A stretch of 47,572 nucleotides of DNA from Chloroflexota bacterium (lineage in GTDB: Bacteria > Chloroflexota > Anaerolineae > Anaerolineales > Villigracilaceae). Numbering within the stretch: the first letter of the stretch is position 1; every line of letters begins with the position of its first letter. The notes beneath the pieces are model-generated. The model did not search any database. It saw only the letters and a program-made list of their open reading frames with translations, and was not told where the DNA came from. The DNA lies in assembly GCA_023459215.1 (NCBI GenBank), contig JAEWVF010000054.1, positions 1 to 47,572 of the forward strand, given 5' to 3'. A program made the translations under genes and the position numbers. Shown here one piece after another: positions 30,779-38,137 of this stretch.

Positions 30779-31816
30779 ATGTCCTGGCAAACCCATCTCA
30801 AAGGCGATTCGCTGACCTGGCTGCTCGAATCTGATAACCCCGGCCTGCGTTACCTGGCCCTGCGTGATCTGTGCGATCTACCCGCAGACTCAAATGAGTT
30901 GTTCACGGCACGCGAATTTGCCCATGCCCAAGGGCCGATTGCCGCCGTTCTGGCCGAGATGCAGCCGGAGGGTTATTGGGTTGAACCCGGCCCCGGCTAC
31001 AATCCCAAATACTTTTCCACGGTCTGGTCGTTGATTTTGCTGGCGCAGTTGGGCGCAGTAACAGAACTGGACGAGCGCATTCAGCGGGCGATGGGCTATT
31101 TTCTGCAACATGGCCTGACCCAATTTGGGCAGATCACCGCCAGCGGCGCGCCATCCGGCACGGCGGATTGTATGCAGGGGAATCTGTGTTGGGCTTTAAC
31201 CGAACTCGGCTGCGCCGATCCGCGCCTCGAAACCGCCTTCGACTGGATGGCGCGCAGCGTCACTGGCGAAGGGATTGCGCCGATGAGCGAGCGCAATGCG
31301 CCCGTGCGCTATTACGCCGGGAAGTGCGGCCCGTTGTTTGCCTGTGGCGCCAACAATAAACAGCCCTGCGCCTGGGGCGCGGCCAAAGTTATGCTGGCGT
31401 TGGCGCGCTACCCGGTCGAGCGCCGTACCCCACAAATCGAGCGCGCCATCCAGCAGGGCGTGGATTTCCTGTTCAGCGTTGAACCGGACACGGCCGGTTG
31501 GCCTTCGCCCTACGCCCCTAAGCCGAGCGGTAACTGGTGGAAATTCGGCTTCCCGGTCTTTTACGTCACCGATTTGCTGCAAGTCGTCGAAGCGCTGGTT
31601 GGCCTGGGCTATGGTCACGATTCGCGTTTGGCAAACACCCTTCAGTTAATCCTCGATAAGCAAGATTCCAACGGACGCTGGCTGCTTGAATACGATTACA
31701 TCGGCAAAACCTGGGTCGATTTCGGGGAGAAGAAACAGCCCAATCCCTGGGTCACGCTGCGGGTGTTGCGGGTGCTAAAAATGATTGAGACAATATCGCC
31801 AGTTGCCGCGCGTTAA
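30779..31816 (+). CDS. Terpenoid-cyclase-like alpha/alpha toroid protein
   Basis: The 345-aa protein has repeated helix pairs with Gly-Trp motifs of prenyltransferase/squalene-cyclase-like toroids: AMGYFLQHGL, AFDWMARSV, VDFLFSVEPDTAGWP and LILDKQDSNGRWLLEYDYIG. No DxDD or class I cyclase acid motif is visible, so it is probably not a true terpene cyclase. Similar proteins carry misleading 'NifH' names in databases. It may bind or process a sugar or lipid. A good aggagg precedes the ATG. It ends the WYL-led run. Confidence 0.65.
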   Translation: MSWQTHLKGDSLTWLLESDNPGLRYLALRDLCDLPADSNELFTAREFAHAQGPIAAVLAEMQPEGYWVEPGPGYNPKYFSTVWSLILLAQLGAVTELDERIQRAMGYFLQHGLTQFGQITASGAPSGTADCMQGNLCWALTELGCADPRLETAFDWMARSVTGEGIAPMSERNAPVRYYAGKCGPLFACGANNKQPCAWGAAKVMLALARYPVERRTPQIERAIQQGVDFLFSVEPDTAGWPSPYAPKPSGNWWKFGFPVFYVTDLLQVVEALVGLGYGHDSRLANTLQLILDKQDSNGRWLLEYDYIGKTWVDFGEKKQPNPWVTLRVLRVLKMIETISPVAAR

Positions 31817-31861
31817 CTCAAACCGTTGCAAAACTGCGTCAATAGATGTATATATAGCAGT

Positions 31862-32344
31862 GTGAAGATACACCGGCTGGTCATCCTTCTTACAGTTATT
31901 TTGCTGACTCTGGCTGTCACCCAGCGCGTCCTGGCCACCCCAGACCCACCGCGGATACTGGTCAACCATGACACGCGCCAATGTGACCCGCTGGTGTACT
32001 GGCGCGACGAATGCGGCGAAATCATCCTTCCCGCTGGCTGGGAATTTCACGATGAAAATGCCTGCCCCGCCGATTACACCGTGATAGAGTTAAGCCAGAT
32101 CGAATGGGACAAATACCAGAATGCGTTCTGTTGCCAAAACTACGGTGGCCTGAATTGCCCGGAGACACTCACCCTGCCTGCTCCCAGCCCCTCAGAAACA
32201 TCATCCCCCAAACCAGAAGCCCCGCCGACGGGCGGCGAAGCGCCTGCAAATCCACAAATCCTGCCAGTGGCTGGTGGATTATCCTTATTAACAGGCCTCG
32301 GCCTGGGAATTTATGGCCTGCTTTCAAAAAGAAGAGCCAGATAA
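31862..32344 (+). CDS. Secreted protein with C-terminal membrane/cell-wall anchor
   Basis: The 160-aa product starts at GTG 31862 with a clear signal peptide (VKIHRLVILLTVILLTLAVTQ). A TTG at 31826 would lengthen it by 12 residues before the signal and seems less likely. The mature part has six cysteines (RQCDPL, RDECGE, NACPAD, FCCQNY, LNCPET), likely disulfide-bonded outside the cell. A Pro/Ser/Thr-rich linker leads to a C-terminal helix ending GLLSKRRAR, a membrane anchor with positive stop. Function unknown. It precedes another secreted protein by 32 bases. Confidence 0.68.
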   Translation: MKIHRLVILLTVILLTLAVTQRVLATPDPPRILVNHDTRQCDPLVYWRDECGEIILPAGWEFHDENACPADYTVIELSQIEWDKYQNAFCCQNYGGLNCPETLTLPAPSPSETSSPKPEAPPTGGEAPANPQILPVAGGLSLLTGLGLGIYGLLSKRRAR

Positions 32345-32364
32345 ATTGACCCAATTCCCCCGAT

Positions 32365-32370
32365 TATAAT
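32365..32370 (+). promoter_or_regulatory. -10 element of a leaderless gene (CAP/LysM protein)
   Basis: A perfect TATAAT ends six bases before the ATG at 32377, with no ribosome site between. A TTGACC lies at 32346 but only 13 bases upstream. The arrangement suggests a leaderless transcript. Confidence 0.45.
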
Positions 32371-32376
32371 TACAGT

Positions 32377-33783
32377 ATGCGCCTGAAAAACTTTTTTCTC
32401 GGACTGACCATCCTGGCAGTCGGGGTTGGATTGCTTTCACCAGCATCCCCAGCCCAGGCCAGCCAGGCGGAACCTGCCCCTCATCAAATCGTTTCAGCTT
32501 ATGAGCTGATTATCGCCATGAATACCCTGCGCGTCTCCTACGGGCATCCGGCGCTGATCGAAGATCCGATCATCAATGCCGTTGCCCAATATACCGCCCA
32601 GGTGATGGCTGATAACCAGATGTCCTGGCACATCGGCGATGTGCGCGGGCGGATCGCATCCGCCGGCTATGGCAGCGGCGGAACCGTTTGGGCTACCGAA
32701 AATTTCGCGGTCGGCAATATGAGTATCGACCAAATCATGGCTGCCTGGGCCGACCCTGACCACATGCGCCCGGCAGTGACAGCCGCCTATTGCCATATTG
32801 GCGCCGGCGTGGCAACCGCCAACGGAAAAACCTATTATGTGCTGCAAGCCGCCTATGTTGGCGGCCAGGCTTGCGGGAGCATCAGTTCATCGGGCGGCAG
32901 CGGATCAACCCAATCCGGCTCGGGCGGCAGCACATCCGGGGTGAATCCGGTCTCCCAGCTCATCATCCCGGTAAAAATCGCCACCCCCGACGCCGATGGG
33001 AAAATCTTTCACGTGGTTCAGGCCGGGCAATCCTTCTGGTCAATCGCGATTGCCTACCAGATCACCATCGCCGACCTGGAAACCTGGAACAACCTGACCC
33101 GCGACACCCCGCTCACGACCGGTCAAAAGTTGTTCATTCCCGGCAAAAACACCGTGGGCTACGCCACCCCCACCCCGCAAGGGATGATTGTGCGCAGCCT
33201 GCCGGATGCGGACGGCAAAATCGTCCATGAAGTGCAGGCTTACCAGGCCCTGTTCAGCATCGCGGAAGCCTACAAAGTCACCGTCGACCGGATTTTGGCC
33301 CTGAATGGCCTGCAGGCCGACTGGCCACTGCAAATCGGCCAAAAGCTGCTGATTGATCCCGGTAACGTCACCCCCAGCCCGACCCTGAGCGCCATCCAGA
33401 AGCTAACACCCGAGGCCGATGGGAATTACTACCACACCATCCAGGGCGGCGAAACGCTCTCGTGGATTGCAACCTACTACGGGGTGCCACTGGCCAACTT
33501 GATGGCCTGGAATGGATTGACCGGCGACTCGATTATCCGCCCCAACCAGAAATTGCTCCTGCTGGTGACACCTCCTGCCACGGCGACCGCCACCGCTGCT
33601 CCCCCGACCCTGACATCATCTCCGCAGCCTACATTTACACTGACGGCGACTCCCAGCGCTGAAACGCCTTCCGCTCCCCCGGAAGCTACCCCAACCGGCA
33701 ATGGGTGGCTTGCCCTGCTGATTCTGGCTGTTGTTTTGGGGTTGGGCTGGCTGGCCTGGAACCTGCTCTTCCGTAAAAAGTAA
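32377..33783 (+). CDS. Surface CAP-domain protein with three LysM repeats
   Basis: The 468-aa protein has a signal peptide (residues 1-28), a CAP/SCP domain (about 38-165, with HIGDVRGRIASAGY and WATENFAVG), a Gly/Ser linker, and three LysM domains each opening with a DADGK/EADGNxxHxxQ unit (near 205, 277 and 347). A Thr/Pro/Ala-rich stalk and a C-terminal helix ending in LLFRKK follow. LysM repeats should bind peptidoglycan or similar glycans; bacterial CAP domains have unclear activity. The overall plan (secretion signal, glycan-binding repeats, stalk, anchor) is that of a cell-envelope protein. A short hairpin follows the stop. Confidence 0.88.
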   Translation: MRLKNFFLGLTILAVGVGLLSPASPAQASQAEPAPHQIVSAYELIIAMNTLRVSYGHPALIEDPIINAVAQYTAQVMADNQMSWHIGDVRGRIASAGYGSGGTVWATENFAVGNMSIDQIMAAWADPDHMRPAVTAAYCHIGAGVATANGKTYYVLQAAYVGGQACGSISSSGGSGSTQSGSGGSTSGVNPVSQLIIPVKIATPDADGKIFHVVQAGQSFWSIAIAYQITIADLETWNNLTRDTPLTTGQKLFIPGKNTVGYATPTPQGMIVRSLPDADGKIVHEVQAYQALFSIAEAYKVTVDRILALNGLQADWPLQIGQKLLIDPGNVTPSPTLSAIQKLTPEADGNYYHTIQGGETLSWIATYYGVPLANLMAWNGLTGDSIIRPNQKLLLLVTPPATATATAAPPTLTSSPQPTFTLTATPSAETPSAPPEATPTGNGWLALLILAVVLGLGWLAWNLLFRKK

Positions 33784-33784
33784 C

Positions 33785-33800
33785 AAACGCCTGCGCGTTT
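33785..33800. terminator. Short bidirectional hairpin between convergent genes
   Basis: A 6-bp stem (AAACGC/GCGTTT, 4-base loop) followed by TATT, in the 16-base gap between the CAP/LysM gene and the convergent GntR gene. Small, so its efficiency is uncertain. Confidence 0.45.
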
Positions 33801-34465
33801 TATTCCTCGACCTGGATCGTTCCAATCACCCGCTGCCGCGCCGATTCGATATGCTGGAGCATGGCGCTTTTGGCAGCGGAGACATCGCGGGCGCGAAAAA
33901 TGGCCGCAAGCTGGCGATGTTCATCCAACGAGGGGGTAGCGTTGCGTTCGCGTCTCCAGGCAGCATAGTTGAAGCGCCGGGCAATCTGGTGCAGTCGGCG
34001 CAGATAATCGCTCAGGTAGCGATTGCCGGTGGCCTGGGCCAAAACGCTGTGGAATTCGTAATCCAGTTCGCTCAGGCGTTCAAAATCCCCATCTCTGGCA
34101 GCAACTTCTCCCTGCGCAACCAACTCGTCGAGTTGGCTCAGTTCGCTTTCGGTCAGGCGTTTGCAGGCCAGCGCCGCCGCCGGACCGATCACCAGGCTAA
34201 TGGCGTCCATCACTTCGACAAAGTCGAACAGGTTCAGGGCGGTGACCACCGCCCCAAGTTGGGGAATCGTCTGGAGCAGGCCCTGCTCCGCCAGGCGCTG
34301 GAAGGCCTCCCGCAGCGGGGTGCGGCCCCAGTTGTAGCGCTTCATCAGCGCCGCCTCGCTGACTGCCAGGCCGGGTTCCAGTTCCAGGGTCAGAATCAGG
34401 CGGCGCAGTTCGGCTTCGACCTGGTCGCTGGCGCGGGATTTGGGGGTGTGAGGGGTTTGGGGCAT
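33800..34465 (-). CDS. GntR-family regulator with FCD domain
   Basis: The 221-aa protein has a GntR winged helix at residues 10-70 (VEAELRRLILTLELEPGLAVSE, WGRTPLREAFQRLAEQGLL) and a C-terminal FCD domain. Metal-binding-type residues are visible in SELDYEFHSVLAQATG, DEHRQLAAI and MLQHIESA. The start at 34465 was chosen because longer versions run into the divergent activase promoter and do not look coding. FCD regulators sense carboxylic or amino-acid-derived ligands. Divergent placement next to the glycyl-radical enzyme pair suggests that it controls them, with operators in the 34541-34580 repeats. Confidence 0.85.
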   Translation of the reverse strand: MPQTPHTPKSRASDQVEAELRRLILTLELEPGLAVSEAALMKRYNWGRTPLREAFQRLAEQGLLQTIPQLGAVVTALNLFDFVEVMDAISLVIGPAAALACKRLTESELSQLDELVAQGEVAARDGDFERLSELDYEFHSVLAQATGNRYLSDYLRRLHQIARRFNYAAWRRERNATPSLDEHRQLAAIFRARDVSAAKSAMLQHIESARQRVIGTIQVEE

Positions 34466-34540
34466 GAAGAAACCTTTTGTGAGCGCGGAGTGCAAAATCT
34501 CCCGATTTTGCTCGAAAGTCAGGAGACTTTCGACTCCTTG

Positions 34541-34580
34541 ATTGTACATCAATATCCGATAAATATACAATTTGGATATT
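34541..34580. promoter_or_regulatory. Two interleaved inverted repeats, probable GntR operator
   Basis: ATTGTA (34541) pairs with TACAAT (34566), and AATATCC (34551) pairs with GGATATT (34574). They lie between the divergent regulator and activase genes, immediately upstream of the activase -35. Position and symmetry fit a dimeric FCD-type regulator binding site. Confidence 0.55.
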
Positions 34581-34584
34581 TTTA

Positions 34585-34613
34585 TTGACAACCCATAGCG
34601 CCGGGAGTAAGAT
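34585..34613 (+). promoter_or_regulatory. Promoter of the glycyl-radical enzyme operon
   Basis: TTGACA (34585-34590), 17 bases, TAAGAT (34608-34613). The ATG at 34620 is six bases further, so the transcript may be leaderless. The candidate operator ends four bases before the -35, giving a simple way to block the polymerase. Confidence 0.55.
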
Positions 34614-34619
34614 TTATGT

Positions 34620-35621
34620 ATGCAAAGCGGCATGGTTTTTGATATCAAGAAATACTCCATCAACGACGGCCCCGGCATTCGGACGACAGTCTTCCTAAGC
34701 GGCTGTCCGCTTTCATGTTGGTGGTGCCACAATCCGGAAAGCCAATCGATGCAGCCGATCTTGTTGTATCGGGAAAATCGCTGTTTGGGTTGCGGGGCGT
34801 GCGTGGATGTTTGCCCGGAGGGGGCGATTTCGATAAGGGTAGAAAACCAGGACGCGGATTACACGGAAAATACGGAAGAACACGGAGAAATCTTAATTAA
34901 AAAATCCGCGTTACTCCGTGAAATCCGTGTTTTCCGTGTACCAAAGGTTTTCACCAACCGGGAAAAATGCACGAAATGCCATACCTGCACCGCCAGCTGC
35001 TATTCCGGCGCACGGGAATTTTCGGGGCGGGAAGCGACGGTCGACGAGGTGATGAGCCAGGTGGTGCGGGAAATACCGTTCTATGATCAATCCGGCGGCG
35101 GGGTGACGTTTTCAGGCGGGGAGCCGCTGATGCAGCCGGGATTTCTCTCGGCGTTGCTCAAGGCTTGTCGGAAGCAGGAAATTCACACAGTTGTGGACAC
35201 GAGCGGGTTTGCAAACTGGAACGTTTTTGAGCAAATCCGTCAGGATGTGGATTTGTTTCTGTACGATTTGAAACTCATGGACAGCGTGCGCCACAAGGAA
35301 GTGACCGGTGTGCCCAACGAACCGATTCTGGAGAATTTGCGGCGGTTGACTGCGTTGGGGCATAAGGTTTTGGTGCGGATTCCGTTAATTCCAGGCATCA
35401 ATGACGATGAGCAAAATTTAGTAGAAAGTGGAAAGTTCCTGGCCGGGTTGGGCCAACTTAAAGGCGTGGAACTGATGGGTTATCACGATATTGCCCAGGC
35501 CAAGTATGAGGCGCTGGGGCGCGAGTATGCGCTGGTCGGGTTGAAGCCGCCAGCGGAGGCAGAGATGAAAAACGCGGCAGAGTTGCTGCGGGATTTTGGT
35601 TTGAAGATTGTCGTGCGTTAA
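34620..35621 (+). CDS. Glycyl-radical enzyme activase (HypE-like) carrying a repeat insertion
   Basis: The 333-aa radical SAM enzyme installs the glycyl radical on its partner. It has GPGIRTTVFLSGCPLSCWWC with the CxxxCxxC cluster near residue 29, two ferredoxin-type cluster motifs (CLGCGACVDVCP near 55; CTKCHTCTASC near 117), and TFSGGEP. Between the two ferredoxin motifs lies an in-frame stretch of about 30 residues (78-108), encoded by an imperfect palindrome (34850-34942). This segment is longer than normal for the family and probably reached the gene as a mobile repeat without breaking it. Partner and activase are separated by about 100 bases that contain another palindromic repeat. Confidence 0.85.
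   Translation: MQSGMVFDIKKYSINDGPGIRTTVFLSGCPLSCWWCHNPESQSMQPILLYRENRCLGCGACVDVCPEGAISIRVENQDADYTENTEEHGEILIKKSALLREIRVFRVPKVFTNREKCTKCHTCTASCYSGAREFSGREATVDEVMSQVVREIPFYDQSGGGVTFSGGEPLMQPGFLSALLKACRKQEIHTVVDTSGFANWNVFEQIRQDVDLFLYDLKLMDSVRHKEVTGVPNEPILENLRRLTALGHKVLVRIPLIPGINDDEQNLVESGKFLAGLGQLKGVELMGYHDIAQAKYEALGREYALVGLKPPAEAEMKNAAELLRDFGLKIVVR
34850..34942. repeat. Palindromic repeat family A, copy 1 (inside a coding region)
   Basis: ACACGGAAAAtACGGA units on the left mirror TCCGTG...TTTTCCGTGT on the right, around an AT-rich centre (TTAATTAAAAAA). The same architecture occurs at 41845-41942 between genes. Its length allows the reading frame of the activase to stay open. Confidence 0.7.
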
Positions 35622-35627
35622 TTTTTC

Positions 35628-35708
35628 ACCACAACGTCAACGACGGAGCACGACGGAAAACCAATTTAAGCTTTTACGTTGTGTCCCGTTGTCGCCGTCG
35701 TGGTTAAA
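35628..35708. repeat. Palindromic repeat family B, copy 2
   Basis: Opposite orientation to the copy at 27147-27227. It starts seven bases after the activase stop and ends eight bases before the ribosome site region of the glycyl-radical enzyme gene. It may form a hairpin between the two genes and alter their relative expression. Confidence 0.75.
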
Positions 35709-35723
35709 GAATTTGGAGGAATT

Positions 35724-38072
35724 ATGCCAATCACTGAACGTGTCAAAATGTTGCGCCAGAAATCCCTGGATGCCAGGGAAACCCTCTCCAGTGAGCGGGC
35801 GGAGCTGCTGACGGCGTTTTATCAGTCGGAAACCGGGTTGATGTCCGAGCCGGTGCGCCGGGCCAGGGCCTTTGCTTACATTCTGGAGCACAAGCACATT
35901 GAAATCTACCCCGGCGAGTTGATTGTCGGCGAGAAAGGCCCGGCCCCCAAGACCGCGCCGACCTTCCCGGAACTGTGCTGTCACAGCCTGGAAGACCTCG
36001 ACATCCTCGACACCCGCGAAAAGACCTCCTTCCATGTCGAACCTGAGACGCGGTTGGCGTATGAACAGACCGTCATCCCGTACTGGCGCGGCAAGTCGAT
36101 GCGCGAACTGATCTTGAACGAGATGACCGCCGAGTGGAAGGCGGCCTACGAAGCCGGGATTTTCACCGAATTCATGGAGCAGCGCGCCCCGGGGCACACC
36201 GTCCACGATGACAAGATTTACCGGCTGGGGATGCTCGATTTCCAGGCCAAAATCGAGGCGCAGTTGGCGGCGCTCGACTTCCTGAACGACCCGGAAGCCT
36301 ACGACAAGCAGGAAGAACTCAAGGCCATGCACATTGCCGCCGGGGCGCTGATCCGCTTCGGGGAGAGATATGCCGATTTGGCGGCCAGGCAGGCTGCGGC
36401 GGAGTCGGATCCGCGGCGAAAGGCCGAACTGGAGAAAATTTCGAGGGTCTGTAGAAACGTCCCGGCGAGGAAACCTTCCGATTTCCATGAAGCGCTGCAA
36501 TCTTACTGGTTTGTGCACCTGGGCGTGACCACCGAACTGAACACCTGGGACGCCTTCTGCCCCGGCAAGCTCGACCAGCACCTTTTGCCCTTTTACGATG
36601 CAGAAAAGCGCGACCAGGCCGAAGAGCTTTTACACTGCTTCTGGATCAAGTTCAATAACCAACCCGCGCCGCCCAAAGTGGGCGTGACCGCCGCCGAAAG
36701 CGGCACCTACACCGATTTCGCGCAAATCAACGTGGGCGGGTTGCGCCCGGATGGCTCGGACGGCGTCAACGAAGTCACGTACCTGCTGCTGGATGTGATC
36801 GAGGACATGCGCCTGCTCCAGCCCTCGTCGTCGGTGCAGGTCAGCAAGAAAAACCCAGACCGGTTTGTGCGCCGGGCGGCCAAAATCATCCGCACCGGGT
36901 TTGGCCAGCCTTCGATTTTCAACGCCGACCTGATTGTGCAGGAGTTGGTGCGGATGGGCAAGAACGTGACCGATGCGCGCTGCGGCGGTTCGAGCGGTTG
37001 CGTGGAGGTGGGCGCGTTTGGCAAGGAAGCCTACATTTTGACGGGCTATTTCAATATGCCCAAGGTGTTGGAGCTGACCCTGAACAACGGCACCGACCCG
37101 CGCACCGGGCGCAAACTGGGCATTGAAACCGGCCAAGCGCGCAGTTTTGCCTCGTTCGACGAGCTTTTTGCGGCCTTTGAGCGCCAGATGCTCCATTTTG
37201 TGGACATCAAGGTGCGCGGCAACAACACCATCGAGCGGTTGTACGCCAAATATATGCCCGCCCCGTTCCTGTCGCTGCTGACCGATGACTGCATCGCGCG
37301 CGGCAAGGATTATCACAGCGGCGGCGCGCGCTACAACACCACTTACATCCAGGGCGTGGGCGTGGGGACGATTACCGACGAGCTGTCGGCGATCAAGAAA
37401 CACGTTTACGAGGATCGCACCCTGAGCATGTCCACCCTGCTGGAGATTCTCGCCGCTGATTTTGCCGGACATGAGCGCGAGCGGCAGATGCTCTTGAACC
37501 GTACCCCGCGCTACGGCAACGACGATGACTACGCTGACGATTTGATGCTGCGCGTGTTCGAGGCTTACTTCAACGCCGTCGATGGACGCCGCAACCTGCG
37601 CGGCGGCGAGTACCACGTCAACCTGCTGCCGACCACCTGTCACGTCTACTTCGGCTCGGTGACCGGGGCGACCCCGGATGGCCGCAAAGCCTGGACTCCC
37701 TTATCGGAGGGCGTTTCCCCCGTCCAGGGCGCGGACCGCAACGGCCCGACCGCCGCGGCGCGCTCCGTCGCCAAGATGGATCATGCCCGCACCGGCGGAA
37801 CGCTCCTGAACCAGAAATTCACGCCCCAGGTGCTCGCCAACGATGAGGGGCTGGACAAACTCGTCCAGTTGGTGCGGACGTATTTCAAGCTGGACGGGCA
37901 TCACATCCAGTTCAACGTGGTGGATTTGGAAACCCTGCGCGCTGCCCAGGCCAATCCTGAAGAATACCGCAGCCTGATCGTCCGCGTGGCTGGCTACAGC
38001 GATTATTTCTGTGATTTGAGCAAGACCCTGCAGGAAGAGATTATCGCCCGGACGGAACACGAAGGGTTTTAG
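35724..38072 (+). CDS. Glycyl radical enzyme, trans-4-hydroxy-L-proline dehydratase-like
   Basis: The 782-aa protein is a pyruvate-formate-lyase superfamily enzyme. The catalytic Cys426 is in SSGCVEVGAFGKEAYILTGY and the radical glycine, Gly757, in VRVAGYSDYF near the C-terminus. The Cys loop and the following NMPKVLELTLNNG resemble, from memory, HypD (trans-4-hydroxyproline dehydratase) more than glycerol or choline enzymes. An anaerobe using hydroxyproline as a carbon or nitrogen source would fit. ggagg precedes ATG 35724; the frame from 35679 begins within the palindromic repeat. Other members of the superfamily remain possible because only motifs were compared. The pyrroline carboxylate reductase that would finish the pathway is not in the window. 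Confidence 0.82.
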   Translation: MPITERVKMLRQKSLDARETLSSERAELLTAFYQSETGLMSEPVRRARAFAYILEHKHIEIYPGELIVGEKGPAPKTAPTFPELCCHSLEDLDILDTREKTSFHVEPETRLAYEQTVIPYWRGKSMRELILNEMTAEWKAAYEAGIFTEFMEQRAPGHTVHDDKIYRLGMLDFQAKIEAQLAALDFLNDPEAYDKQEELKAMHIAAGALIRFGERYADLAARQAAAESDPRRKAELEKISRVCRNVPARKPSDFHEALQSYWFVHLGVTTELNTWDAFCPGKLDQHLLPFYDAEKRDQAEELLHCFWIKFNNQPAPPKVGVTAAESGTYTDFAQINVGGLRPDGSDGVNEVTYLLLDVIEDMRLLQPSSSVQVSKKNPDRFVRRAAKIIRTGFGQPSIFNADLIVQELVRMGKNVTDARCGGSSGCVEVGAFGKEAYILTGYFNMPKVLELTLNNGTDPRTGRKLGIETGQARSFASFDELFAAFERQMLHFVDIKVRGNNTIERLYAKYMPAPFLSLLTDDCIARGKDYHSGGARYNTTYIQGVGVGTITDELSAIKKHVYEDRTLSMSTLLEILAADFAGHERERQMLLNRTPRYGNDDDYADDLMLRVFEAYFNAVDGRRNLRGGEYHVNLLPTTCHVYFGSVTGATPDGRKAWTPLSEGVSPVQGADRNGPTAAARSVAKMDHARTGGTLLNQKFTPQVLANDEGLDKLVQLVRTYFKLDGHHIQFNVVDLETLRAAQANPEEYRSLIVRVAGYSDYFCDLSKTLQEEIIARTEHEGF

Positions 38073-38086
38073 CGCTGGAACTTTAT

Positions 38087-38124
38087 AAAAAACGGCGGAC
38101 ACCAAAGCGTGTCCGCCGTTTTTT
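38087..38124. terminator. Strong bidirectional terminator
   Basis: A perfect 16-bp stem (AAAAAACGGCGGACAC and complement, 6-base loop) has T-runs in both directions. It lies between the convergent glycyl-radical enzyme and amylase genes and serves both. Confidence 0.92.
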
Positions 38125-38137
38125 GGTTTTGGCGACT

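Noticed and set aside
33731..34588. Plus-strand open frame of 285 codons
   Set aside because: Antisense of the GntR regulator, which has clear domains.
36630..37643. Minus-strand open frame of 337 codons
   Set aside because: Antisense of the glycyl radical enzyme, which carries the catalytic Cys and Gly motifs.
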